NCBI GenBank assembly: GCA_031841125.1 | Contig: CM063108.1 | Span: forward strand, 42,898,268 to 42,962,267 | DNA: 64,000 nucleotides | Origin: Acanthococcus lagerstroemiae | Lineage: Eukaryota > Arthropoda > Insecta > Hemiptera > Eriococcidae | Reading direction: 5' to 3' | Shown here: positions 12,401 through 22,800 of the stretch, piece after piece | Layout: every line of letters begins with the position of its first letter | Position numbering within the stretch: the first letter of the stretch is position 1 | Notes under the pieces: model-generated | Database searches by the model: none | Told to the model about the DNA's origin: nothing | Seen by the model: only the letters and a program-made list of their open reading frames with translations | Translations under genes and position numbers: made by a program

Positions 12401-15400
12401 CGAAATAGTGTAGTGGAACGGGCCATGGTGTAGCGAAATACCATAAAATAAATTCTTTAACTGCCTTTATGGTTTTTTTGCAGCAGATCTGTACATAAGG
12501 GACCTCTAGTGGTTTTTTTTTTTGTGTATTTGCTAACCATACTGAATTATCTAGAAAATAAAAGTACACAGAAAAGTCGATTAGAAAGTATAATTACGTA
12601 TTGGTTCAAAGTGCCCGACCCTATCAGTGATTGAATAAAATGAAATTTTTAAATTGAAAATAATACTTACAATATTCAGTTGTGGAGCATTTGAAAGTAG
12701 ATACTTCAGAGCGAATAAAACACGATTCTTACGAATTTTTCTCGTCACATTTAAACTCATTAATCAAAAATCTCGCAAGAATCTAAACTTCTACTTTTTA
12801 CTTTTTTTGTCACACGTTTTTGGCTTTTAGTTCTAAAAACTCATAGAACTTCTCGAAATTTTACCAATCATTTGACACCGAAATTGGCTTTTAAAACTCA
12901 CTACAAAAAATTCTGAGGTCCCTGGTTCCCCCTACCCTCCTGTAAGTATATATGATTTTTTGCGCCAGGCTACAAAATACAGGAAATATATAGTTATGAG
13001 TATCTCCTTTAATCTCAATTCTTCATTGTTGCACATTTTTCTATTTTCAATTTTGAATCTAAAAAAGCAAAAAAACAAAAAAACTGGTAACCAAATCCAA
13101 TTATAAAATAAAACTACAAAAGTACATTCACATCAGGGATTCCTGGTAAAAAAAGGATTTGATTTCAAAGTCTCAAATTCTTTTTAGAGAAGAATTTCAA
13201 ATCCAAAATCCTGTAATATGAATTTGGACTTCTAAATTTCAAAAGTATCCACGCAATCTTCAGTCTACCATTAGCTGAGGACGTTCGCATACAATTTCTG
13301 TTGTCTGCAGCTCAGCGCTAAAATGCTAATAGTAATCAGTGAAAGAAATTTTTCCGAAAGGAAAACCCGCCAGACCTGCTCAGACCATGGCAAGTATTCC
13401 GAGTATCCCCGCAATTCTCGGTGGTTGTTGACGAGTCGCGCGATCCCTGGCGGTTGTTGGCGAGTATTCCGAGTATCCTTGCGATCCACTCTCGTGACTC
13501 TCGCGAGAAGCGGGTATGCCGAGTATCCCCGCGATCCTCGGCGGTTGTTGGCGAGTATTCCGAGTATTCCCGCGATCCACTCTCGCGAGAAGCGGGTATT
13601 CCGAGTATCCCTGCGATCCTCGGCGGTTGTTGGCGAGTATTCCGAGTATCCCCGCGATCCAGTCTCGCGATAAGCGGGTATGCTGAGGATCCACGGAATA
13701 CTCGCCGTGGTTGTAGCGAGTCTCGCGGGTTTGTCTAATATAATTTTTTTGCACCAGGCTACAGAATACTCTTTTCATTCAATTTTAATGTAATTTTGTG
13801 ATATGCTTTTGAGTATGGGGTAGACTAGAATTGATTTCGTTTTAATGCAGCGCAATTTTTGTGAGACGTGAGATTTATAAATAGGTCATTCCCCCAACAA
13901 CTCAGTATTTAAATAACCGGTTCGGTATCTCTAAAACTAAGAATTCTAGAGCAATAATTTTTTTTTTTTTTTTTTGCTAGATAACTGTGAATCTCTTCTA
14001 TCACATCCGTCTACTAAAAAGTTCAAAATACGTAACCTAATACCTAATATCCACAAACTGACAAATTATAGTCAAAAGTTCTATCGTTGTCTACATAACC
14101 ACTCACGGACTTTTCTTAAAAATGCGTCACATAGACAGATATTTCTAATGAAAAATTTATGCAGAATATTCGTTAACGTTGGAGGAAAAACAACTGATGT
14201 CAATGTTGGAGAAGAAACAACAGAAAACAGTGTTGGAGGTGAGATATTTTTTAGACTTCGAACATTTTTAAGAAATCGCTATGGTGATAGTTTTGACGGT
14301 TTACGAATGAATTTTGGGGAGGGATGGATACTTAGTTTTCAGTGAGGTGAGGAAGGAATGACTTGATTTTGGGAGAGCTGTTAAATATTTAAAAAATAAA
14401 TTCCATTGACAGATTTGTTTATAAATCTTGCGGAATTTTAAAATGGGGTGAATCTTCTTAAGGCAGTGGTACCTTGAAATCGCCCTCTTAGATGAATATG
14501 TAAGCCATGATTATATTTAGAATTCGCTTCTCTAACATGCTCCCTGCCACAACGTATTGTGATATAATTATTTTCTCTTTCATTAAATCTCAACATTATG
14601 TATAAATTGTATTACTGATTAGATGTTTCTTTACATGTAGAACTTTCAACTTTAGATGAAATTGTAATCCAGAATCAGAAAACCCCACCGAAATTGCCGG
14701 CAGAATCGTCATCAAAAATGTACGATTTCAGCCGCTTAATTATGTAGAAGCTTCTACCCTACAGTGAACTCCATGGGGAAAATTTCGGACCTAGGCATTC
14801 AGACTGCAAGTTATAGATCTGTTTAAAATGTCATTAGAACAAAGATTATTTTCATATGAAGTCATCTGCGATAAGTTCAGTTTCTTGGCATAATTATCTA
14901 ATGAGTCGTATGAGCAAGAAAATTTGAAAGAAAAAGTGAAAAATGTAGTCGATTCGTATACAGATGATCTGGAAATAAATTCAGAAAACGAATCAATACA
15001 ATTTAGGGCATTCATCAAAAATTATTTAAAAAATGAAAACGAGTCAGGGGAGTTGTCTCCGTATAGAATTATCCTAGAAAATAATTTACGAGGAACTTTT
15101 TCTGATGTCGAGATCGCTCTTCGAATATAGGTAGTATATTTTTTGTCGATTATGGTCTCAAATTGTTCAGGAGAACGCTCATTCTCTAGAATGAAACTCA
15201 TTAAAAATCATTTATGGACGACTATAGAGCAAGAACGACTCGTTGATTTAAGTACAGGGTGACCAGTTTCTGGAAAAGCGGGAAAAGTTGGGAAATGTGA
15301 GCACATTTGGAGAAGTCAGGGAAAAGTATTTCTAAATATTTTTCTGGGGGACCATATTTGTACTCCATTTTTAGAAGTGACGATTTTGACGTTTTTCACA

Positions 15401-18400
15401 AGAATGACCACAAATTTTTATAAAAGATATCTTTTGGATTTTTTCGACCAATCTTTGAAAAAGGATGAAATTAGCTACAAGATCGCATACTGTGCATTAA
15501 GAAAACATTTGTGGAAAGCGAGTACGGGGATGAAAAAAAAGATTGATGTCCATATTTGTACCACTTACTCTACTTTGTACGTACTTTGTCACTCATGCGC
15601 ACTTAATCATGTCAATTTATTGTTAATGCATTACTCGAGTTATTACTTTGTATTTTTTGTATCTTATCGTGTTTCCCTTTACATGCGCTTTTTCTCGAAC
15701 TTTCAAGCCACCAACGAGTCTTGATTGACGTCTGGTTTGACGCCAATTAGTCTTATCGAGCACTTATCATACGATTATCCATGAGGATTTGAATATATAA
15801 GCTCATGTTTTGGGTACCTCTTCTTCGTATTCGATTTCGACTTTGTTGAGTATGCTCCTTCCATGTACGTCGTCTCCAGATCCGCTCTGAGACTTAGTTT
15901 TTATTTCTCTTGTACCGTCTCGCCGTTTCGATTTCTTTCAAAGTTATAATATTATTTTATTCTTCTACTATTATATTCAGAAAACTTATACTTTCGACTC
16001 GCGTTGGCACAGCAGTTTAGTCTCTTTAAAATAACTCCCAGAGAATTATTTTTACTGGTATAGTTCCTTCTTCGGGGATTATAACAGAAGCCAGCGCTGG
16101 TTTTACCATGCGGGCTGACTGGGCTGCCGCCCAGAGCGGCAAAATTCTGGGACGGTAAAAATTGTGGCCCAAAAAAGAATTACCGCAATGTTTAGGGAGG
16201 TGGTGCGGGGGGGGGGATGTAAAATGTATAGCAAAATTCACTTTTCCGACGTAAAGTACCTTTTCACAGAGTGTTCCACATTTACCGTACTAGTAATGTT
16301 ACAGAAGAAAAATCAGCTGAAAAATTGCTGACATGTTACCCGACGCGCCAATTCCCGCCAGTTACCCGAGTAACTAAAGGGGAACCAAGGGGAACTGACA
16401 GGTTTCTGGGTAATCTGAGGGTAACCGAGGGTTGTAAATGGGTAATTTGTCCGCGGCTACTAGAGGGTAACTGATTGCGCATCGGGTGTCGTACGTTGTG
16501 AATGTTAGTATATGAGTTATTGAATGTTATTGAATTCAGCATTTCCTCAAATCAACTCCTATACAGGTTACGATACTGATGTGAGTAATGGCTCCACCAT
16601 CTCCCCCAAAAAAGTGTATCGCGGCTGCCATTATGGCTGACACCCTGTTCATTTTCGCTCAATCATATATCTTCATTTGCTTTTCCCACAAAACACTTTC
16701 TCTGTGCATGCACATGTTTGCACTGGAAAAATGAAATAACCATAAACATCTGTTGAAGTTTTGAGAGAAATCTGAAAAGGGCTAGATTATCTCGAGTTCT
16801 AGAAACCAAAAAGCCGAACAAACTATATACAAGTATCGGTAATGAAACGATATTGTCAATTTAAAAAAGTGATGATTTTCTTCCTTTCTTAAAACGAAAA
16901 TACAATTTTTCATTAAAAAAAAAGAAGTTCTACTGGAGGAAAGGACACGAACGATTTCTTTTCATTTCTCATGGAAAAGATTCATTTAGTCATTCTTCGA
17001 GAAAAGAAAAAAATAACCTTGTTCCTCGAGGAGAGTCGAGAAAAGCACGCATCTTGATTCTAGACAAGAAATAATGAAAACTAAATCGTAGCCGATCCTA
17101 AATCATCTCGCAGACGGATTTGCAACCATGGGAGAGTATTTTTATGTCTATATTTTAATGTCAATTACTCAGTAATCGATTGTAATTAGGGTACCAAAGC
17201 ATATAAAATGTAAAAAAATATTCCACAGAAATTTCTATTAAATACTAAAGGATGGCTAGAAGAAATAAAAATTTCCATGAAAATGTGACCACAACTGAAT
17301 TGTGAACTGACTGGTGACCATGAAGAGCTAAATCATACGGATTGGCTTCACGCAATACGCACCACTCAACTGAATTGTGACCTAAATTGGAAATGAGAAG
17401 AGAAGAGAAAACAAATAACCTCGTTCCTCGAGTAGGGTCGGCAAAAAAGCACGCATCTTGACTCTCGACAAAAAAAAAATGGAAAAAAAAAAAATTCATG
17501 TGGAATAATGAATAGATAATTCAACCTGATCCTACCCTAGTTAAAAAAAAATATATATTTCCATGGAAATTTCTATTAAATACTGAAGATTGCTGAAAGA
17601 AATAAAAATGTCTATGGAAATTTGAACCACTGAACTGAACTGTGATTACGAGTATAAAAAGCTATAAATCATACGGATAGAAGCAACGCTCAAACAATCT
17701 GCAGCCGTGTTGTTAATAGAAATTTCCGTAGAAGTTTTTTTTATTAGGGTATGATCAGGAGAAGTAACGCTTAGAAGTTTAACACTTTTTCCCTTAATGT
17801 GCCAAAGCTCTCGATCAGCTGTTTTTTTTTCGTGATGCTTCAAAGTAATGCTCAAAAAGTAACTTTTTTTTCATTTAGGTGCCAAAGCAAAGACACGCAC
17901 GAAAATGTCAAAAATAAGGCGGCAAAAATACTGCAGCTCACGGCAGCAAAGTACTTCAAACCGGCCCTGACACTGGCTAATTCTTGTTTCCGCTCCACTG
18001 TATAGCTTTTGAATAATTCTTATCCACTCCATTGGAATTCTCTGCCTGCTATACTTCAAACATTCATTCGAAGAAATCTCTGTCTTACTTCCAAATGTAG
18101 AAGAAGATGATATAAACTATAAGAAATTGTACTTACCAGTAGCTTGTATTCTAGTATCTAAGCTAAAATTTCATACGAAATACCTGTGAATGCTTTATTT
18201 TGAACCACCACTCTGTCGGACCCCTTAATGACAAATTGCAGTGGTGGACACGCGTATGGTTCAGCTGTACTGGTTTGAACATTAATCGGATAGTTGGTCT
18301 CCCCTAGGAACGGATTGTTCAGCACCCATGGAAGTCCACCTGTAATTTAGTTTGCGGTATTTCAAATCTCTTGTAAAGAAAATGGGGTAGTAATTTCTTG

Positions 18401-18684
18401 ATTATGCTTCGAATCGCTTTCTGAAATCTCCTCTAAAACTATCCTCTCCCTTCTCATTACTAATATTTTTCTTTTCTTATTCTCAGTTCAATATACTAGG
18501 TCAAGATCACTCACTCTATTTATGTGTAACAGGAAAATGTGTCAATGTGTGCATGAACTCATCGATACGCTATTTTCGGTATTTATATCGTATAGTAAAA
18601 ATTAGAAGGGGAAATCTTACCTTGATCTGAAACAGCCAAACCAATTGAAACTATTACTAGAAACGAAAATATTTTTAGAAGCAT
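6455..18684 (-). CDS. Gene C: secreted carbonic-anhydrase-related protein (zinc ligands lost), six exons
   Basis: Exons on the minus strand: 18621-18684, 18184-18339, 9873-10020, 9644-9752, 9150-9401, 6455-6580. They join without a frame break into 284 codons plus stop. Residues 1-20 are a signal peptide (MLLKIFSFLVIVSIGLAVSD). The rest aligns with alpha-carbonic anhydrase: Y-P-I-N-V at about 38-42, S-G-P-L-G-N at 89-94, and Y-Y-A-Y-P-G-S at 207-213, matching the family's Y-Y-T-Y-x-G-S. The strand that normally reads Q-F-H-F-H-W is K-L-N-F-I-F (101-106), so His94 and His96 (human CA2 numbering) are Asn and Ile. The third histidine falls at Ile131, although the neighbouring Glu (E129) is kept. 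Known: without these histidines no zinc is bound and CO2 hydration is lost; inference: a binding or structural role outside the cell. Intron 3 has a GC donor (AGG|GCAAGT). Introns 2 (8.2 kb) and 5 (2.6 kb) are full of repeats. N-glycosylation sequons occur (NQS, NYT, NVT). Expression was not tested. Confidence 0.82.
6581..8743. other. Intron 5 of gene C, left part
   Basis: No exon recognised. Contains (ATT)n and poly-T at 7018-7062 and a GC-richer patch at 8215-8295. A minus-strand frame at 7362-7679 with N-N-T-N-N-R-V-E-R-S-F-W-I-L-K might be a transposase scrap, but this is too weak to call. Confidence 0.4.
8752..8907. mobile_element. Putative hAT-type MITE
   Basis: Ends CAGTGGCATAGTCAGG and CTGATTACGTCACTG are inverted and start CAGTG, as in hAT MITEs. 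The flanking 8-mers (AATTATAA / ATTAATGA) match only partly, so the target duplication is decayed. Confidence 0.4.
8934..9095. mobile_element. hAT-type MITE with perfect 8-bp target duplication
   Basis: 162 bp with inverted ends CTGTGGCTTAGC and GCTACGCCACTG, flanked on both sides by CTCGGAAT (8926-8933 and 9096-9103). An 8-bp duplication and CAGTGGCGTAGC-type ends are hallmarks of the hAT superfamily. It lies in intron 5 of gene C, 55 bases from the exon 5 donor. Confidence 0.8.
11712..12942. mobile_element. Non-autonomous TIR element, composite
   Basis: Outer ends CAGGAGGGTCGGG and CCCTACCCTCCTG are inverted, with TA at both sides. A second, longer and perfect inverted pair, GGGTCGGGCACTTTGAACCA at 11718 and its complement ending at 12621, shares the left end. 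So either one element carries a duplicated end, or two related elements overlap. A hAT MITE is nested at 12112-12376. No coding region was recognised. Confidence 0.5.
12112..12376. mobile_element. hAT-type MITE nested in the 11.7-12.9 kb element
   Basis: Ends CAGGGGCGGAAATAG and CTATTTCCGTCCCTG are inverted. The flanking 8-mers ATAAGTGG and GTATGTGG agree at six of eight positions, fitting an old hAT insertion. Confidence 0.55.
13385..13740. repeat. GC-rich minisatellite
   Basis: CGGTTGTTGGCGAGTATTCC recurs at 13451, 13542 and 13624 (degenerate at 13422), a spacing of about 82-91 bases. Each unit has two halves sharing 'attccgagtatccccgcgatc'-like text, separated by TCTCGCGAGAAGCGGGTAT. All frames stay partly open because of composition, so the apparent Arg-rich proteins here are not evidence of genes. 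Confidence 0.75.
14640..15250 (+). pseudogene. Decayed hAT (ZMYM1-like) transposase fragment, C-terminal
   Basis: Matches the second half of the hAT gene at 44.8-45.9 kb, e.g. D-L-F-K-M-S-L-E-Q-R-L-F-S-Y-E-V. The segment at 15167-15250 reads C-S-G-E-R-S-F-S-R-M-K-L-I-K-N-H-L, the typical hAT dimerisation motif. Frames are broken by stops and shifts. No terminal inverted repeats were found. Directly after it, at 15256, begins the same CAGGGTGACCAG repeat that follows the other copy. Confidence 0.7.
16338..16487 (-). mobile_element. Single-unit TTACCC-rich element
   Basis: Ends ACCCGACGC and GCATCGGGT form short inverted repeats around a body full of GGTAAC/GTTACC motifs (GGGTAATCTGAGGGTAAC). 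On the minus strand it matches the multi-unit version at 56064-56428. No target duplication is obvious. Confidence 0.55.
17000..17700. repeat. Dispersed repeat, two direct copies
   Basis: A block with AACCTTGTTCCTCGAG and AAAGCACGCATCTTGA occurs at 17016-17060 and again at 17413-17465, and inverted at about 26765-26810. GATTGGCTTCACGCAATAC at 17339 recurs at 43191 beside the 42-43 kb satellite. Confidence 0.5.
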
Positions 18685-19760
18685 GTTACAGAATTATTTT
18701 TGTCTTTAAAGTTTCAGAATTGATGTGTAAAACTTCAGAACTAAATACTGTTTTTCAAGTAATTTCAGAATGGTCGAGGACGACAAAATACTTTCATGGT
18801 TCCATGGAACTTACGCTTTATCAATATTATGACCACTGACTCGATATTTTATGGCTAGACAAAAGGAAAAGCGATAGTGATGAGTGTTGTAGTTGTCGCA
18901 TTGAAAATTTTATGCTCATGAACATGAGTGCAGCAACTATTAAGATTTAACGTCGTTGCTAAATATGCTCGAGTACATCCTAGAATTCCCGGCTTTTCAC
19001 GAGACATTATAATATGTATTTCTAAATATTTTCTAAACTAACTTTCTGACTCATCAGTTACGGTCTCCAATTTTCGTGCAATACTAAAAACTTGACGTTT
19101 GTGTTCCGAGGGGGGAAAATGTCTGACTGAAATCCAAAAACATTAAAGGACAAATCGGTTACTTTAAGCTTCAGCCGAACAGAGAGATAGTCAGCTATCC
19201 CGCTATAGCCAATCAAGCTGATAGGCAAATACAGACAGGCGGGGAGACAGGAAGGCAACCCCTCACTCGCGCTTGTGAGAAAGAAACCAAAAACCCAGGT
19301 GCAGGATTCAAAACTCGAAAGCTATACATCACACGTCAGTCTTTTGTGACTGTCTATCCTCCAGCGCATGTACTCGTATATATCCTGTTCCTTGATGTGT
19401 CTTGTAATGTCTTCAGATCTCAGAAAATATTTGTTGTTCTAATTAAAGTCTGTCCCACGAGAGATCGGTAATTTTTGAATTCGAGTGCGTTGATGTTTGG
19501 GTGGAAGAGCAGGTGCGTATTCACAGTACACGGGCGCGCGTGCGCATAGGAACTTCTTTCTCATTGGTGCGTTATTCGTGCGTCGCCGCTAAACAGTTTA
19601 GTGTGATTGTAAATTTTTTCCGATCTCTCGTGAAACAGACTTTCGTATTGCCCACATCCCCTATTTTTTCCGAGAAAAGTATATAATAGTTGCTCTCACC
19701 AGAAAATTTCACGTGTTCAAAACATCTTGAATTCAAAATTTTTAATACAATTATTACAAA

Positions 19761-19766
19761 TTTATT
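19761..19766 (-). terminator. Polyadenylation signal of gene A
   Basis: The minus strand reads AATAAA, 67 bases after the TAA stop of gene A, followed by T-rich sequence. The position suits a short 3' UTR. Confidence 0.55.
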
Positions 19767-19832
19767 ACAACACAATTTCGGAATGAATATATCAATATAG
19801 AATATATACAGTCGACAATTCGAAAGAATCTG

Positions 19833-22800
19833 TTAACAGTATTTTGTACCCTCGTCCAATAATGCTGCTGATATTGTAGTTATTCCTCTGGCTTGAACCA
19901 GAATGGTATTTTCTTGTGGAAAAGATGTTAGTTTTGCGTTTATGGGCGTACTTTGTTTGTTCTTCAAATTTGGAAACGGTTTAAACTAGAACAAACACAC
20001 CTAACTTATAGAAAGAGATAAAAATACCTATGAGTTTTACTTTATTTTTACTCGTGATTTCTGCTGTGTTTGCGAAAATCAAATCATGTACGCAGAAGTT
20101 TTACAAAAAGTTTTCCCACAGCTGTACAAATACTCCAACACACTATAATGTTAGGCAAATCGTGCGTGAGAGTGTGATATTACGAAATTTTTCAAGTTAT
20201 CAAACTTTTTCGTATCCGTCAGTGAGTTGTAGCCGATTGTTTGTTGTTTTGGTTTTGATAATATGTATGCGAAAATTACACGTATTTCTATGTATGGAAA
20301 GGTCCAGTTCTGGAATATGGCCTTAGTAACCCACAGAGAGGGGCAGTCGTTCCTTCAGACTGTTGGCACCCACCATTCATTTTTTATTTTTCTTCTTTTC
20401 TTATTGGAGGAAGGTGAAGTAAATCAAGACCGTTTCGTATCCAAAAAATATGTTGATTCTCTTATTGTAAAAAATGTATGATTTAGACAGTGCTATTCGA
20501 ATACACCCCTGCTAACATACTAGCGAACACAGCGACAACAGTATCAATCGAGGTGGAAAGAGAACGCTTCCTGTGACCCCCGCCAGTTTGAACGAACAGG
20601 ACACTACAATCGCAGGGCGAGTCACCGCCGGACCTAAAAAACTGATACTGCTATGTGCATGCCATGGCCAGCTTACTCAATGTTGTGCAAACACGTGGCT
20701 AGTAAGTGAACTGCGGCTGCACACTCTTTGGCATAGATAGAAGGAAAACTCTAACGCAGCAAACCGCGGGGAAAGCAACGGCAAATTACCCCGACTAACC
20801 TTAACCGGGAAAGTCGCGCTAACATCCGGCAACGAGTACGGCATCTGAACTAATGCTACTTGAAGAAAGAAATATTTCTTTCGTGTTATTAGTAGAATGA
20901 CTACTTGTAAAAAAATAAACTACCAAGAAATTGCCTTCCTCGTCTCTTTATGCAGATGATAGGCCTGTAGCATCAAGGGGGTGGTCATTGTCCTCCCTCA
21001 GGTGGTTATTTGTCTCCCTGGTAATTTTCGTTCTTTTTTCTTCATAAATAATATTTGTCCAGCAGTAATTATCATTTACATTCAACATTAATATTTCATT
21101 CCCCCTCCCCCCAACTGGTGTCCGAGGATCCCGTTGACAGGGAGAGACAGCATGCACACTATAATTCTTAAAATCTAACAAAAAATACTTTCTAAGTGAA
21201 GGGAGGTGGATAAAGGAGAAGGAAAATATGACAGAAAGAGGGAAGGGGAGACAGGCATGAGAGTAAGGGTAGAGCGGGGGATGAGGGGCACACAGGTCCA
21301 CCACTGGCAGTTGAAAGTTATGAATTGAGAATTGTTGAAGGAAACCAAGGGGCCGAAACAAACCACACTTGTGCGGTATAAGGGAAAGAGCTGCAGATTC
21401 TAGGACCTGCACCATCGAGTACTTTAATGACTGATAAAATGTACATTTGCTTCCTGGATTTTCTAAAAATGCATGATCGATGTGCATATTGAATAATACA
21501 GTGTGATTGTTAAATGAGGAATCAGGCTTCGAGCTGCGTGGCTATCGTCTGCGTGTCTCATCAATCATGGAAATAAGCAGGGGCAACAGCCGCGCAGCTC
21601 GAAGCCGGTTTCCTTATTTAACAATCGCACCCTGTAATTTCGAATCCGAAATGATGCCTGCCTTTTACAAGCATTACACACCTACGTGTACTCGTATATC
21701 TTTCTTTATTTTATATTCGTGTAAAATGGGACATAATTTTCTTGAAAAACTAGTTCTTTCACACTTGTCAATATTAAATAGTAACAAAGTTACTATCACT
21801 CCACTCAACTAATAAATCATTTTGAGATTTATAATTTTATAAATTTTCATATCATCTGCATTCAAGCAGTAATTTTGAGTACCTATTGAATTTTTCAGAA
21901 ATATCATTGACAAAAATTAGGAATAGGTATGGTCCCAAAACCGAAAACTGGAGAACATCTGACACACTCTTGTAACACATAGAGGCCACTCCTTTACACT
22001 CGACGGACTGCATTCTGTTATTTAAGTAGGAGTGAAATAGAATTATTAGATCTTTTGAAAAGTCAAAGCTGCACAGTTTTTGGAGTGAAGTTCATTAGAT
22101 TTGTCTGCTCTGAATACTCGTATCTTTTTCCAAAACCATGTTGACTGGGATATAAGATATTTTTGGATTGATTGTATAGATATTTGTTCTAGACAGTTTC
22201 AAAGATTTCGGCCGCGAGTGGAATTATGGAGATGGGACGATAATTTTTTTATTTCATTTATTTTGCTTGACTTATAAAGTGGAATAACTTTCGATATTTT
22301 CCATATTTTTTGGATAAGTACCCGTCTCAAGGACAGTAATGCGGCTCGAAATATGTATGGTGGAATGGAATCAGGGCCACAAGATGATAGGTCATACAGG
22401 ACACGTTTTATGTTCTCAACAGTACACCATTGATCGCACCCACCAATACAAGGCCTTCACTGCCAGTAACCCCTCCTCCCTCTAGCACTCTGAATTTGGT
22501 TCTGAGTCACATTTTTGTGGATAAAAACACTGGAAAAATAGTTTGCAAATTATTCCGCTATGGTATCCGAGCTTGTGTAAATGTGTTCCCCAAAGGTGTA
22601 TAACTCTGTATCAGACCTACTACTTTGCCTAATGGTAATCTCTGGCCAGAATTCTTTTGGTTGAGATTTCACTCATCTGTCCTCCAAAGTATTTTTATAT
22701 GTATTCCATGCTTTTGTCATTAAAACCTTTGGATTTTGTTTCTTACGAATACAGGTCTGAATTTTTGCTTTAATTCTTCATTAAAAGGTTTCTTTTTGGT

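Larger units (their letters stand above)
10021..18183. other. Intron 2 of gene C (8.2 kb), repeat-rich
   Basis: Holds a low-complexity AACTTTTGACTTTC-type repeat (10580-11040; an inverted relative at 25850-25965), nested TIR elements (11712-12942), a GC-rich minisatellite (13385-13740), a decayed hAT gene fragment (14640-15250), the TTACCC element (16338-16487) and a dispersed repeat (17000-17700). No gene C exon was recognised inside. Confidence 0.5.

Noticed and set aside
13323..13778. Arg/Ser-rich frames on both strands, up to 132 codons.
   Set aside because: They are produced by the GC-rich minisatellite: several frames are open at once with the same periodicity.
13974..14345. 123-codon plus-strand frame after a poly-T/GCTAG acceptor-like sequence.
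   Set aside because: No recognisable motif; repetitive N-V-G-E-E-T-T text and a location in intron 2 of gene C make a chance frame more likely.
20948..21487. 179-codon minus-strand frame in gene A intron 5.
   Set aside because: Low-complexity Pro/Ser/Phe text, no homology recognised, and part of it aligns with non-open sequence in gene B intron 5.
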